Origin: Christensenella sp. UBA1750
Lineage (GTDB): Bacteria > Bacillota > Clostridia > Christensenellales > UBA1750
DNA length: 61,797 nt
Direction: 5' to 3'
Assembly (NCBI GenBank): GCA_002315655.1
Contig: DCHO01000049.1
Location: 1 to 61,797, forward strand
Below the pieces are notes generated by a model, which saw only the letters and a program-made list of their open reading frames with translations, did not search any database and was not told the origin of the DNA. Both the position numbers and the translations under genes were made by a program. This document shows positions 8,476-17,512 of the stretch, piece by piece. Numbering within the stretch: the stretch's first letter is position 1; every line of letters begins with the position of its first letter.

Positions 8476-9411
8476 ATGAAGCTGTCTTTATCATCCTGCA
8501 GTCTCAATGAATACTTAAAAGAAGGCTTGTCCGAGTACGAATCCCTTGCCGCCATCAAGGAGGCGGGCTTCAACTGCACGGACTATGACATTCACCAGTC
8601 GCTGTACTGCGACCCTGAGAAGTTCGGCAAGGAAGCCAAGGAGAACCTGGAAAAGCTGGGCATGACCGCGCCTCAGGCGCACGCCCCCGGCATCAACCCC
8701 ATGGATCCCGCCAGCAAAGAGCGGTTGGGAGAGATTCGTGACGCCATCCGCTTCTGCGGCTACGCGGGCATTCCCGGCATCGTGGTGCACCCCGGCGCCA
8801 TGGACGGCTTCACCGCAGAGGAATTTTTCGACAAGAACGTGGCTTTCTATAAATCCCTGATTCCCACCTGCGAGGAAGCAAATGTCAAGCTGCTCATTGA
8901 GAACATCGGCAACTACGCCGACCCCTACTATCTGTGGGATGGCAAGGCGCTGCGCAATATGGTGGAGGCCGTGGAGAGCGAGCTCGCTCTGGCCTGCTGG
9001 GATGTGGGACACTCCAACCACTTTTACCGCAAGGACTGCGACCCGTACCAGTCCATTCTGGATGTGGGCGATAAGCTCTACGCCACCCATGTGCACGACA
9101 ACTGCGGCTATTTTACCGACCCTATCGAGCATCACCGCATTGATATGCACGCCATGCCTTACGCCTCCGTCTGGTGCAATGTGAACTTTGACGCGGTTGT
9201 GAAGGGACTTGTGGACGCGAACTACAAGGGCACCTTCAATCTGGAATCCATTGTCTGCGCACCCCGCATCGTGAACCAGTCCGTGACGGTAAACGGCGAA
9301 GTGTTCAACCGTCTGCGCATTCTGCCCCTGCGCGCATGGATCGCCTGTAACCGCGGTTTGTACGAGGTAGGCAAAGCGATGTTGGAAGCCTACGACGCTT
9401 TCGAGGAATAA
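8476..9411 (+). CDS. sugar phosphate isomerase/epimerase family (TIM barrel)
   Basis: A 311-aa protein of the xylose isomerase-like TIM-barrel superfamily (AP endonuclease 2-like). Putative metal ligands appear in the expected order: VVHPGA, LIENIG, CWDVGHSNHF, HVHDN and NLES. The ATG at 8476 has TGGAGGA upstream, favoured over an in-frame start overlapping the terminator. It stands as a single gene between ricT and ferredoxin. Substrates in this family range from myo-inositol derivatives to ketoses, and the sequence does not decide which. Confidence 0.82.
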   Translation: MKLSLSSCSLNEYLKEGLSEYESLAAIKEAGFNCTDYDIHQSLYCDPEKFGKEAKENLEKLGMTAPQAHAPGINPMDPASKERLGEIRDAIRFCGYAGIPGIVVHPGAMDGFTAEEFFDKNVAFYKSLIPTCEEANVKLLIENIGNYADPYYLWDGKALRNMVEAVESELALACWDVGHSNHFYRKDCDPYQSILDVGDKLYATHVHDNCGYFTDPIEHHRIDMHAMPYASVWCNVNFDAVVKGLVDANYKGTFNLESIVCAPRIVNQSVTVNGEVFNRLRILPLRAWIACNRGLYEVGKAMLEAYDAFEE

Positions 9412-9448
9412 TTTTTCGGAAGAAAAGCGGAGAAGTTTTCAAAAACCC

Positions 9449-9478
9449 TTGCGTAAGAAACGTATATGGTGGTAAAAT
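9449..9478 (+). promoter_or_regulatory. promoter for ferredoxin
   Basis: TTGCGT (9449-9454), an 18-nt spacer and TAAAAT (9473-9478). Confidence 0.55.
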
Positions 9479-9531
9479 GAAAACAGAAACGCAGAGATTT
9501 TTCTGTGAATAAACTATGGAGGTACACTATC

Positions 9532-9702
9532 ATGGCATTCAAGATTTCTGATGCTTGCATCATGTGCGGTGCCTGCGCCGCTGACTGCCCCGTTTCCGCC
9601 ATCTCTGAAGGCGACGGCAAGTTCGTCATCGATCCCGACACCTGCATCAGCTGCGGCGCCTGCGCCGGCACCTGCCCCGTTGGTGCTCCCGCTGAGGAGT
9701 AA
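9532..9702 (+). CDS. 2[4Fe-4S] ferredoxin, clostridial type
   Basis: A 56-aa ferredoxin with two complete CxxCxxCxxxCP motifs (CIMCGACAADCP and CISCGACAGTCP), the classic low-potential electron carrier of clostridial fermentation and hydrogen metabolism. The ATG at 9532 has TGGAGG upstream; the longer reading from 9505 lacks a site. It has its own promoter and a strong terminator, so it is monocistronic. Confidence 0.96.
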   Translation: MAFKISDACIMCGACAADCPVSAISEGDGKFVIDPDTCISCGACAGTCPVGAPAEE

Positions 9703-9718
9703 TTTTTCGGGTAACATC

Positions 9719-9772
9719 AAAGACCTTTGCTTTTCGTGTGCGTTCACAAAAAGCAAAGGTCTTATTCTTTTT
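9719..9772 (+). terminator. rho-independent terminator
   Basis: A 15-bp stem (about 9719-9734 with 9748-9763) is followed by a T-rich run ending at 9772, just after the ferredoxin gene. Confidence 0.88.
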
Positions 9773-9844
9773 ACAAATTATGGAAAAACAGGAGATAAAC
9801 CGTCTCCTGATTGTAAATATTTTTTGTCTATTTGTATATCGGGT

Positions 9845-9873
9845 TTGACCGCATGGGGGAAGTATGGTAAAAT
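9845..9873 (+). promoter_or_regulatory. sigma-A promoter for the SpoIID/SH3 gene
   Basis: TTGACC (9845-9850), an exact 17-nt spacer and TAAAAT (9868-9873), about 100 nt before the start codon. Confidence 0.7.
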
Positions 9874-9974
9874 AGAAAACAAAATAGGGATTTTCGGAAC
9901 ATTTTTGTCCCTGTATCGTTTACAGTACAAAGTCAGCATACAGATAGAAAAGCTGTGATCAAAGGAGGATTCCC

Positions 9975-12900
9975 GTGAAGAAAAAAATCGTTTCGTTGTT
10001 GTTATCCGTGATTATACTGGTCGTGACGATCGCCATGTGGGTCCCGGGCGTTTCCGCCTCCACAAACGGCATGATTCGCGTCTGGCTCAAATCCATGGAT
10101 TATGACGGAAGCATTTATTCCACCTCCGTCACCCTTTCGGGCTCCTATTCCGTGCCCTCCAATCAGGACATTCAGTTGACCACAAGAGGAACCTATTCCG
10201 TCTCCGTTTCCACCTCGGGCACCCTGCTGCTCTCCGGCACGGGGATCGACACCCCAGTGGACATGGGCACCTCCTTCACCATGAAGACCCACGCCAATGA
10301 CGACGGCTCCATCGGCACCATTTCTTTATATAACACCAAGTACGGCAACCGCGCCTACCGCGGAGATATGCTCTTTATGGTCAACAACGGTGCGCTGCGT
10401 CTCATCAACACCGTCTATATTGAGGATTATCTCTACGGCGTGCTGGCGGGCGAGCTCTCCAACACCTTCCCGCTGGAGACCCTGAAAGCGCAGGCGATCA
10501 TTGCCCGTTCCTATGCCTACAACAAGATGCAGAACGGTTCCTCGTCCTACGACATTACCGACTGCTCCGACTGTCAGGTGTACAAGGGCTACAATTCCTC
10601 CAATGATGTCATCATCAACGCAGTGGATTCCACTGCGGGCATTCTGCTCAAATATGACGGCAGCGTGGTCAACGCCTATTTCAGCGCCTCCAACGGCGGT
10701 CAGGTGGAATTGCCCGGCAATGCCTGGTCATCGTCCACTTCTTTGGGTTGCTATGTCATGAAGGACGATTCCTACGACCTGAACAATGTTTCTTCGAGAA
10801 TCGTCACCTACACCTTCTCGTCCTCTCCCGATTCGTTGGATTCCTCTCTCTATGCGCTGATTCAGGGAAAGGTCTATACCATGCTCGGCTCTTATCCGAC
10901 CATCCTTTCCATTGACGCGGTAACGCTTTCTGACCCCATCCAGACCGACAAGCGTTCTGTCGGCATTTCCCGCAACTATCAGACCATGAACATGACCCTG
11001 ACCGTACAGGGAACGCAGACCGTCTTTGACGGAACCCAGAGCAGTAATTACGGGGATGCCCAGCAGGTCAACATTTCATTGAGCCTTCACGATGAGGTCA
11101 AATATACCGTTTTCAGCGCCGATTCCGACCTGCGCTTCTTCGCTCTGGAGCAGTCCGGCTCTTACTATTATCTGACCTTAGCCAGATACGGCCACGGCGT
11201 CGGGATGTCCCAGCGCGGCGCACAGCAGATGGCCAAAGAAGGCATGACCTACAAGCAGATCATTAACTTCTATTTTAACGATTGCTCGCTGCCCACCGTG
11301 TCCTTTACCAAGGATGCCCTGACAAAGTATGTGCCCCTTCCTTCCAGCCCCATCGGAACGGCGGAGATCACCGCCTCGTCCCTGACCGTTCGAGCTGAAC
11401 CCAGCACTTCCGCTACCAAGCTCGGCTCACTGACCAAGGGCAGCGTTGTGGATGTTTATGCCAATGACGGCTCCTGGCTCACAGTCGTTTACAACGGCAC
11501 CGTCGCCTATATCAGCGCAAGCTATGCCAACTATACCGATGGTTCCGGTACCGGCTCTTTAGGCGTCGGCACGGAAGGTGTTGCTGCCTCCGCCAGCCCC
11601 ACAGCCTCCAATTCCGCAGAGCTGCTGGCCTCCGGCGACGGCACGGCTACCGTTACCTTAAAGAGTGCTTCTTCTACCTTGAAGCTCCGCTCCACAGCCT
11701 CTTCCTCCGGTTCGGTGATCACCAATGTACCCAACGGCACCGTCGTGACCGTTCTTGCCAAGGGGACGGAGTGGACGCAGGTGATGCTTGCCAACGGCAC
11801 CAAGGGCTATATGGCGACCTCTTACTTGACCTTCAATTCCTCTACGGCCACGGAGACCGCTTCCGCAACCGCGACTGCGACGGCGACCGCCACGGCTGCT
11901 TCCGAGGACACCGTTGTGGCTTACGGCCTTATCACCGGCTCCTCCGTCAACGTGCGCTCCGGCCCTTCCACCAGCGCTTCCAAGGTCGGTTCTCTGCTCA
12001 AAGGCTCTGCCGTTGCCATCATTTCCCAGAACAACGGCTTCTATAAGATCAAGTACAACAACGGCACGGCGTATGTTTCTTCCTCCTACGTCAACGTGAC
12101 AGGAACCGCAAACACCGCAACGCCTGCGCCCTCCGCTTCCGTATCGCCTTCGCCCACACCCACCGCGTTTGTGACTCAGACTCTGATGGTCACGGCGGAC
12201 TATGTGATCGTGGCGGCGGCACCCGGCGGCAATGTCGGCTATGAACAGTGGCCCAAGGGCACGGTTGCCAATATCTTAGGGGAGAGCGGTGACTATTACA
12301 TCGTGTATTCCTCCGCCGGACAGTGCAACGGCTATGTGCCCAAATCCGGGTTCGGAACGGTGAGTGCCGAGCCGACCCAGACCATTCCCGCCGGCAGCAC
12401 CTACATCTCCGCCACATCGGCTTACCTGTATTCCTCTCCCGGAAGCAGTGTGAGAAACGCGGAGTTGTCTTACGGCACCGTTGTCACCATCCAAGGCGAG
12501 AGCGGGGATTACTACTATGTGTATGTAGCTTCCGAGAAGGAATATGGCTATGTGATCAAGTCCTCCGTCTCCACCGCATCCGCAGCGCCGACGGCGACGA
12601 CCAGCCCCTCCGGCACCACTTCCGCAGGAACCATCAAGCTGTCTTCTTCGAGCTCCACGCTCAATATGCGCGCTTCCGCCAGCACTTCTTCCGCCGTTGT
12701 GACCACCTTGAAGAACGGCGCTTCCGTCACCATCACAGGGGAGTCCGGCGACTGGTATGCCATCACCTATGGCAATTACAGCGGCTATGTCATGAAGAAG
12801 TATGTGACCACCGGGTCTTCCTCCGACACAGGCACGTCTTCTTCCAGCGGGAAATATCCTGCGACCATCAGACTGGCTTCCGCCACCTCCACGGTCAATG

Positions 12901-13271
12901 TCCGTGCGGGCGCAGGCACCAACACCTCTAAGCTGGGTACGCTGTCCCACGGCGCGGCGGTCAATGTGGTTGCGCAGAACGGCGACTGGTATAAGATTGA
13001 GTACGGCACCGGCTACGGCTATGTGTTAAAGAGCTATGTGGTGCTCTCCACCGACAGCGGCTCGTCTTCCTCGTCTTCCACTACCTCAACCACAACGGCC
13101 AAGACCACCTCCAACGTCAACCTCCGTTCTTCCGCTTCCACCTCCGGCACCAAGCTCGGAACCTATGTTTCCGGCACGCAGGTGACGGTTCTGGAAAAGG
13201 GCAGCACCTGGTCAAAGGTTTCCGTGGACGGAAAGACGGGCTACATGAAAAACGATTACCTTAAATTCTAA
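9975..13271 (+). CDS. secreted SpoIID/LytB-domain protein with eight SH3-like repeats
   Basis: A 1098-aa secreted protein. Signal peptide 1-28 (AXA-type end VSA). Residues about 110-450 are a SpoIID/LytB domain: AGEL with Glu160 at the position of the catalytic glutamate, ALETLKAQ-like ETLKAQAIIARSYA, and YGHGVGMSQRGAQ. SpoIID enzymes are lytic transglycosylases that act on denuded glycan strands. Residues about 459-1098 hold eight SH3-like (SH3_3/SH3b) units; the fourth has lost the usual NVR motif. They are joined by Ser/Thr/Ala-rich linkers, including an ATATATA run. Sporulation SpoIID is about 340 aa and lacks such repeats, so this is more likely a wall-bound vegetative or surface hydrolase. 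Confidence 0.88.
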   Translation: MKKKIVSLLLSVIILVVTIAMWVPGVSASTNGMIRVWLKSMDYDGSIYSTSVTLSGSYSVPSNQDIQLTTRGTYSVSVSTSGTLLLSGTGIDTPVDMGTSFTMKTHANDDGSIGTISLYNTKYGNRAYRGDMLFMVNNGALRLINTVYIEDYLYGVLAGELSNTFPLETLKAQAIIARSYAYNKMQNGSSSYDITDCSDCQVYKGYNSSNDVIINAVDSTAGILLKYDGSVVNAYFSASNGGQVELPGNAWSSSTSLGCYVMKDDSYDLNNVSSRIVTYTFSSSPDSLDSSLYALIQGKVYTMLGSYPTILSIDAVTLSDPIQTDKRSVGISRNYQTMNMTLTVQGTQTVFDGTQSSNYGDAQQVNISLSLHDEVKYTVFSADSDLRFFALEQSGSYYYLTLARYGHGVGMSQRGAQQMAKEGMTYKQIINFYFNDCSLPTVSFTKDALTKYVPLPSSPIGTAEITASSLTVRAEPSTSATKLGSLTKGSVVDVYANDGSWLTVVYNGTVAYISASYANYTDGSGTGSLGVGTEGVAASASPTASNSAELLASGDGTATVTLKSASSTLKLRSTASSSGSVITNVPNGTVVTVLAKGTEWTQVMLANGTKGYMATSYLTFNSSTATETASATATATATATAASEDTVVAYGLITGSSVNVRSGPSTSASKVGSLLKGSAVAIISQNNGFYKIKYNNGTAYVSSSYVNVTGTANTATPAPSASVSPSPTPTAFVTQTLMVTADYVIVAAAPGGNVGYEQWPKGTVANILGESGDYYIVYSSAGQCNGYVPKSGFGTVSAEPTQTIPAGSTYISATSAYLYSSPGSSVRNAELSYGTVVTIQGESGDYYYVYVASEKEYGYVIKSSVSTASAAPTATTSPSGTTSAGTIKLSSSSSTLNMRASASTSSAVVTTLKNGASVTITGESGDWYAITYGNYSGYVMKKYVTTGSSSDTGTSSSSGKYPATIRLASATSTVNVRAGAGTNTSKLGTLSHGAAVNVVAQNGDWYKIEYGTGYGYVLKSYVVLSTDSGSSSSSSTTSTTTAKTTSNVNLRSSASTSGTKLGTYVSGTQVTVLEKGSTWSKVSVDGKTGYMKNDYLKF

Positions 13272-13279
13272 TTGATCAA

Positions 13280-13317
13280 CAGAAAGGGGCGCGGAAACCA
13301 CACGCGCTCCTTTTTCT
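13280..13317 (+). terminator. rho-independent terminator
   Basis: CAGAAAGGGGCGCG pairs with CGCGCTCCTTTTTCTG (one wobble), with a T-run inside the 3' arm. Confidence 0.7.
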
Positions 13318-13333
13318 GTGTAACGGAGAAACC

Positions 13334-14089
13334 ATGGAAAACAGGCAACCTCTGCTTTACGAGGGAGAACGGCTGGACGATTTGCAGGTGAACGGTCTGC
13401 ACATCATCCAGCATCCCGGTAGGTTTCGTTTCGGAACCGACGCCGTGCTGCTGCAAAACTTTGCAGAGCTGAAAAAGAATGCAAAAGCCATTGATCTTGG
13501 CACAGGCACGGGGATTTTGCCCATTCTGCTCTGCGCAAGGAACGAAAGCGTTTCCTTTGATGCGGTGGAGATTCAGGCGGACTGCGCGGACATGGCGCGA
13601 CGGTCTGTGGTGCTGAACCGGATGGAAGACCGCATACACATTTATGAGATGGATTTGAAGGATGCTCCTGAACGCTTGGGCGGCGGTTATGACGCGGTGC
13701 TGTGCAACCCGCCCTACGGGAAAAAGGGGAGCGTGCTGCACAATCCCAATGATGCGCTGGCCATTGCCCGGCATGAGATTCTGACAGACCTTGAAACCGT
13801 GCTGGGCACCGCAGGGAGACTGCTGAAAACCGGCGGAAGGCTGTTCATGGTGCATCAGGCGGACAGACTGCCCGAGATCATCCGATTGGCGGCAAGGGAG
13901 AGCCTGACCCTGAAACGGTTGCGGCTTGTGTTTCCCGCCCCGGGCAAATTCGCCCAGTTGGTGCTCATGGATTTCCTCAAGGACGGGCATGAGGGCTGCC
14001 GGGTGCTGCCGCCGCTTACCATGCAGGATGAAAACGGCGATGTTGCCCAAGAGCTTCAGCGGATTTATCGCGGTGAAAAGACCGTTTGA
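13334..14089 (+). CDS. trmN6: tRNA1(Val) A37 N6-methyltransferase-like (TrmN6/YfiC)
   Basis: A 251-aa Rossmann-fold methyltransferase. It has the SAM-binding motif DLGTGTG near residue 56 and the adenine-N6 motif NPPYGKKG near residue 124. The opening LDDLQVNGLHIIQHP and the following FGTDAVLL are typical of YfiC/TrmN6 proteins, which methylate A37 of tRNA1Val. Firmicutes homologues are often annotated this way, but their tRNA target has been tested mainly in gamma-proteobacteria. It is followed by a promoter and the flippase gene. Confidence 0.85.
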   Translation: MENRQPLLYEGERLDDLQVNGLHIIQHPGRFRFGTDAVLLQNFAELKKNAKAIDLGTGTGILPILLCARNESVSFDAVEIQADCADMARRSVVLNRMEDRIHIYEMDLKDAPERLGGGYDAVLCNPPYGKKGSVLHNPNDALAIARHEILTDLETVLGTAGRLLKTGGRLFMVHQADRLPEIIRLAARESLTLKRLRLVFPAPGKFAQLVLMDFLKDGHEGCRVLPPLTMQDENGDVAQELQRIYRGEKTV

Positions 14090-14090
14090 A

Positions 14091-14119
14091 TTGACAAGGA
14101 CGGGAAACTGGTGTATCGT
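14091..14119 (+). promoter_or_regulatory. sigma-A promoter for the SpoVB-like gene
   Basis: Consensus TTGACA (14091-14096), a 17-nt spacer and TATCGT (14114-14119), starting one base after the trmN6 stop. Confidence 0.6.
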
Positions 14120-14156
14120 AAAAAACGATTCTGATTGATGTGAGGAGAAACGCAAA

Positions 14157-15761
14157 GTGAGCAAGGAAAGTAAGTCCTTTGTGGGCGGCGCGTCCATACT
14201 GGCGCTGGCGGGTCTGATCGGCAAGGTCATCGGTATGTTCTACCGCGTTTGGCTGACCGGGCTCATCACGACGGAGGGCATGGCGCTCTATGGCTACCCC
14301 TATTCGGTGTATTCCTTTTTGCTGGTGGTGTCCTCGGCGGGTCTGCCGACGGCCATTTCCAAGATGGTCTCCGAGCAGCTGGTCTCGGGGAATACAGTGG
14401 GGGCGAACGCCATTTTAAGAAAAACAAGGCGCATCCTGCTGTGCACCGGCGCAGCCTGTACGCTGATTATGGGAGTGCTGGCCAAGCCCATCGCCGCGCA
14501 GATGGGAGACGCCGCCTCCGCGCCCGGGTTTGTGGCGCTGGCCCCGTCTATCTTCTTTGTGTGCCTGCTCTCCTCCTATCGCGGCTATTTCCAGGGAATG
14601 CAGAATATGACCCCCACGGCCATCTCGCAGCTCATTGAGACCGTCGGCAAGGTTGCCTTCGGCTATTATTTCGTCCACGAATTTTCTTCTTATGGGTTGG
14701 TTTGGGGCGCGGTTGGCGCAATCGTCGGTGTGACGCTGGCGGAATTGCTCGCCATGCTCTTTATCATGGTGCGTTTCGGACTGCATAAAGCCACCTTGCC
14801 CAAGCGGGGCGACGCGGGAAATCAGGCGATCCCGGACTTCTATATGAGATTATTCGGTATTGCCATCCCCGTCACCATCGGCGCATCCATGATGCCCATT
14901 GTGAACCTTGTGGATGCCGCGTTGGTGGTCAATCGGCTCTCCAAGATCGGCTATGCGGTGGAGGAGGCACGCAACGCTTACGGCGTGCTCACCAGCATGG
15001 TCAATACTATGGTCAATATGCCTGCCGTGGTCACACTGTCGTTCTCCATGTCGCTGGTGCCCGCTATTTCCATGGCAATCGCCGCGAAGAACAGACGTGC
15101 TTTGCAAAGAACCGTGGCAACGGGGTTGAAGCTCGCGCTGATGTTCGGCTCTGCCGCCGCCGTCGGCATGGGCTTGCTCTCCAAACAAATCTTAACCCTG
15201 CTCTATTCCTCCCAGTCCGCCCAGTCTCTTGAATTGGGCGGAAAGATGCTCTCCGTCATGTCCGTTGGCATCCTGTTCCTATCCCTTGTGCAGACCACAA
15301 CCGGGATGTTGCAGGGGTTGGGAAAGCCGGGCTATCCCGTAAAAACTTTAGCTGTGGGCGTGGTGTTCAAGATCGCTCTGAACGCCGTGCTCATCGGCAT
15401 TCCCTCCGTAAATGTTTTAGGCGCGGCGTATGCCACTGTGGTTTGCTACGGCATCGCGGCAATAGGCAATGTGTTCATGGTCATCAAGCTCTCCAAGACG
15501 AAGATTGCACTGGGCGACGGACTTGTGCGCCCCGTGCTGACGGCGGCGGGCATGGCGGCTGTGGTGTGGGCGTTTGTCAGGTTTGCCGGAAATCGGTTCA
15601 GCAACACGATCGTCACCGGCGGCGGTGTGGCAATCGGCGTGCTTACCTATGTGATTCTTGCGCTTGTGCTTCGGGCACTTAATGAAAACGACTGGCAGAT
15701 GATTCCCGGCGGCAGAAAGATACTCAAGCTGTTGCACAGAAAAGGAGGTGCCTCCGCATGA
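14157..15761 (+). CDS. SpoVB/MurJ-type lipid flippase (MOP superfamily)
   Basis: A 534-aa polytopic membrane protein with about 14 predicted hydrophobic segments. The opening SFVGGASILALAGLIGKVIG and LYGYPYSVYSFLLVVSSAGLPTAISKMVSE are characteristic of the SpoVB/YtgP branch of polysaccharide or lipid II flippases. SpoVB is needed for spore cortex peptidoglycan; paralogues act in vegetative growth, so the exact role is open. The GTG start at 14157 has TGAGGAG upstream. Its stop overlaps the next gene by four bases, a pairing (flippase-yabN-hup) found around spoVT/yabM-yabN in Bacillus. Confidence 0.88.
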   Translation: MSKESKSFVGGASILALAGLIGKVIGMFYRVWLTGLITTEGMALYGYPYSVYSFLLVVSSAGLPTAISKMVSEQLVSGNTVGANAILRKTRRILLCTGAACTLIMGVLAKPIAAQMGDAASAPGFVALAPSIFFVCLLSSYRGYFQGMQNMTPTAISQLIETVGKVAFGYYFVHEFSSYGLVWGAVGAIVGVTLAELLAMLFIMVRFGLHKATLPKRGDAGNQAIPDFYMRLFGIAIPVTIGASMMPIVNLVDAALVVNRLSKIGYAVEEARNAYGVLTSMVNTMVNMPAVVTLSFSMSLVPAISMAIAAKNRRALQRTVATGLKLALMFGSAAAVGMGLLSKQILTLLYSSQSAQSLELGGKMLSVMSVGILFLSLVQTTTGMLQGLGKPGYPVKTLAVGVVFKIALNAVLIGIPSVNVLGAAYATVVCYGIAAIGNVFMVIKLSKTKIALGDGLVRPVLTAAGMAAVVWAFVRFAGNRFSNTIVTGGGVAIGVLTYVILALVLRALNENDWQMIPGGRKILKLLHRKGGASA

Positions 15762-17050
15762 TTACCGTTGTCGGACTGGGCATCACCTTGGATAACCTGA
15801 CTATGGGAGCAATCAGCGCCCTGCAAAGCGGGAAGGCCGTTCTGCTCCGCACCGATGTGACCCCGGTGGCCAAGTGGCTGCAGGAACAGGAGATTGCGTT
15901 TTCCTCCATGGATGATCTCTATGAGCAGACGGAAGACTATGACGAGGTGATTTCCTGTATCACCGCCCGCGTGTTGCGTGCGGCGGAACAGAGCGATGTG
16001 GTCTATGGCGTGCTGGGCGGCGGAGGACTGATGGACGCCACCGTGCAGGCGGTGACAAAGGCCGCAAAAGAACAGGATATTCCTTATGAAATGATTCCCG
16101 GCGTGGGGCTGTACGAACAGGCGGCCATGCAGGTGGGTGGTCTGGACAATGCCGCGGTCATTGCCGCCATTGACTTTCAAAACAGCCGTGTGGACGTTTC
16201 CCGCCCGCTGATTCTCTGCGAGCTTAACGACCGCGTGACGGCTTCGGAGTGCAAATTGCAGCTGCTGGAGCAGTATCCCGCAGAATGGGAAATTTATGTG
16301 ACGAATCAAAGGATAGCTTTGGAAGAGCTGGACAGAATAGAGCATTATGACCACCTGTCCTTTGCCGTCCTGCCCGCGTTGCCCAACGAGAAAGCGGAAA
16401 TGCTCAATGCGGAACAGCTCATGGAACGCATTGCGCAGGAGGACGAGCAGGAGGAAAGCGTCCTTAAAAACAGGCTCGTTTCCGATGCCATGCAGGTCGG
16501 AGAGGATGCGGAGGAGGGATTATCCGCGCTGCTGCTGGACATTTTCCGGCTGTGCAGATATTATACCGACAGGGACGAGTTCACCCTTTATGACCTGCTG
16601 ACAGACGCTTCTTATCTGATGACGGAAAAGGAAGCTGTGAAGGGCGGCACGGTCACGGACAGCATGAAGGACATTCCCAAGAACTGCTCCGCGCTGCTGC
16701 GGGCGGATCGGGTGCAGGCTTTGGCCAAGGCGGTCGGCTTTGACTGGGACGACCCCAAAGACGCGCTGCAAAAGGTGCGGGAGGAAGCGGATGAGACGGA
16801 GGAGGTGCTGCACAATGCGGACAAGCTCCCCGGCGAACTGGGCGATCTGCTCTTTGCCGCGGTCAATGTCTGCCGCATGACGGGCATTTCCCCGGAAACG
16901 GCACTGAACCTGACCACGGAAAAGTTCATGAGACGGTTTGCTTATATCGAACGCACAGCGTATGCGCAGGGGAAGGATTTGTGCAGCATGACCCTTGAAG
17001 AAATGGATGCGCTGTGGAACGAAGCCAAGAAAAAAGAGCAATTTACCTAA
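15758..17050 (+). CDS. YabN-like tetrapyrrole methylase/MazG pyrophosphatase fusion
   Basis: A 430-aa two-domain protein. Residues 1 to about 210 are a tetrapyrrole-methylase-like fold (ITVVGLGI, GVLGGGGLMD), though the canonical G-rich SAM loops are poorly kept. The C-terminal 110 residues are a MazG nucleotide pyrophosphohydrolase with KVREEADETEE and ELGDLLFAAVNVCR, matching the metal-binding ExxE...ExxD pattern. A linker of about 110 residues lies between and looks degenerate. MazG hydrolyses non-canonical NTPs. The start overlaps the flippase stop (ATGA). Confidence 0.9.
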   Translation: MITVVGLGITLDNLTMGAISALQSGKAVLLRTDVTPVAKWLQEQEIAFSSMDDLYEQTEDYDEVISCITARVLRAAEQSDVVYGVLGGGGLMDATVQAVTKAAKEQDIPYEMIPGVGLYEQAAMQVGGLDNAAVIAAIDFQNSRVDVSRPLILCELNDRVTASECKLQLLEQYPAEWEIYVTNQRIALEELDRIEHYDHLSFAVLPALPNEKAEMLNAEQLMERIAQEDEQEESVLKNRLVSDAMQVGEDAEEGLSALLLDIFRLCRYYTDRDEFTLYDLLTDASYLMTEKEAVKGGTVTDSMKDIPKNCSALLRADRVQALAKAVGFDWDDPKDALQKVREEADETEEVLHNADKLPGELGDLLFAAVNVCRMTGISPETALNLTTEKFMRRFAYIERTAYAQGKDLCSMTLEEMDALWNEAKKKEQFT

Positions 17051-17173
17051 AAAACAGGCGAGTTTCATATAAAGTTAATATTTCTTTGAAGGAATATGCG
17101 TGGATTTTGGCGAAATCATAGAAGCAAAGCCAATGCGGCTTGCTACCATTACTTTCAGGAGGATATTTTTTCC

Positions 17174-17449
17174 ATGAATAAAGCTGAGTTGATCACCGCC
17201 GTTGCTACCAAGAGCGGTATTACCCGTAAGGACGCCGATAAGCTCGTGTCCTCTGTTCTTGACACCATCACCGAGACTTTGGCTGCCGGTGAAAAGGTTT
17301 CCCTCGTTGGTTTTGGCACCTTCGATGTCAAGGAACGCGCCGCTCATCGCGGAATCAACCCCTCCACCAAGGAGCCCATGCAGATCTCTTCCAGCAAGAG
17401 CGCTGTGTTCAAGTCCGGTAAGCAGCTCAAGGAAGCTGTCAATCCCTAA
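17174..17449 (+). CDS. hup: HU-family DNA-binding protein
   Basis: A 91-aa histone-like protein. It begins MNKAELITAVA, has the conserved GFGTFDVKER turn before the beta arm, and the arm contains GINPSTKEPMQI. HU dimers bend and compact DNA. The ATG at 17174 has AGGAGG upstream; a longer in-frame reading lacks a site. The placement after yabN matches the order in Bacillus (yabN-yabO region, hupA homologues). A terminator follows. Confidence 0.97.
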   Translation: MNKAELITAVATKSGITRKDADKLVSSVLDTITETLAAGEKVSLVGFGTFDVKERAAHRGINPSTKEPMQISSSKSAVFKSGKQLKEAVNP

Positions 17450-17462
17450 GACAGAGCAAAGT

Positions 17463-17496
17463 AAACCGTATCTTGGAGACAAGGTATGGTTTTTAT
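17463..17496 (+). terminator. rho-independent terminator after hup
   Basis: AAACCGTATCTTG pairs with CAAGGTATGGTTT (two wobbles) around GAGA and is followed by TTTAT. Confidence 0.8.
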
Positions 17497-17512
17497 CATT
17501 TTGTGAAAAGTT

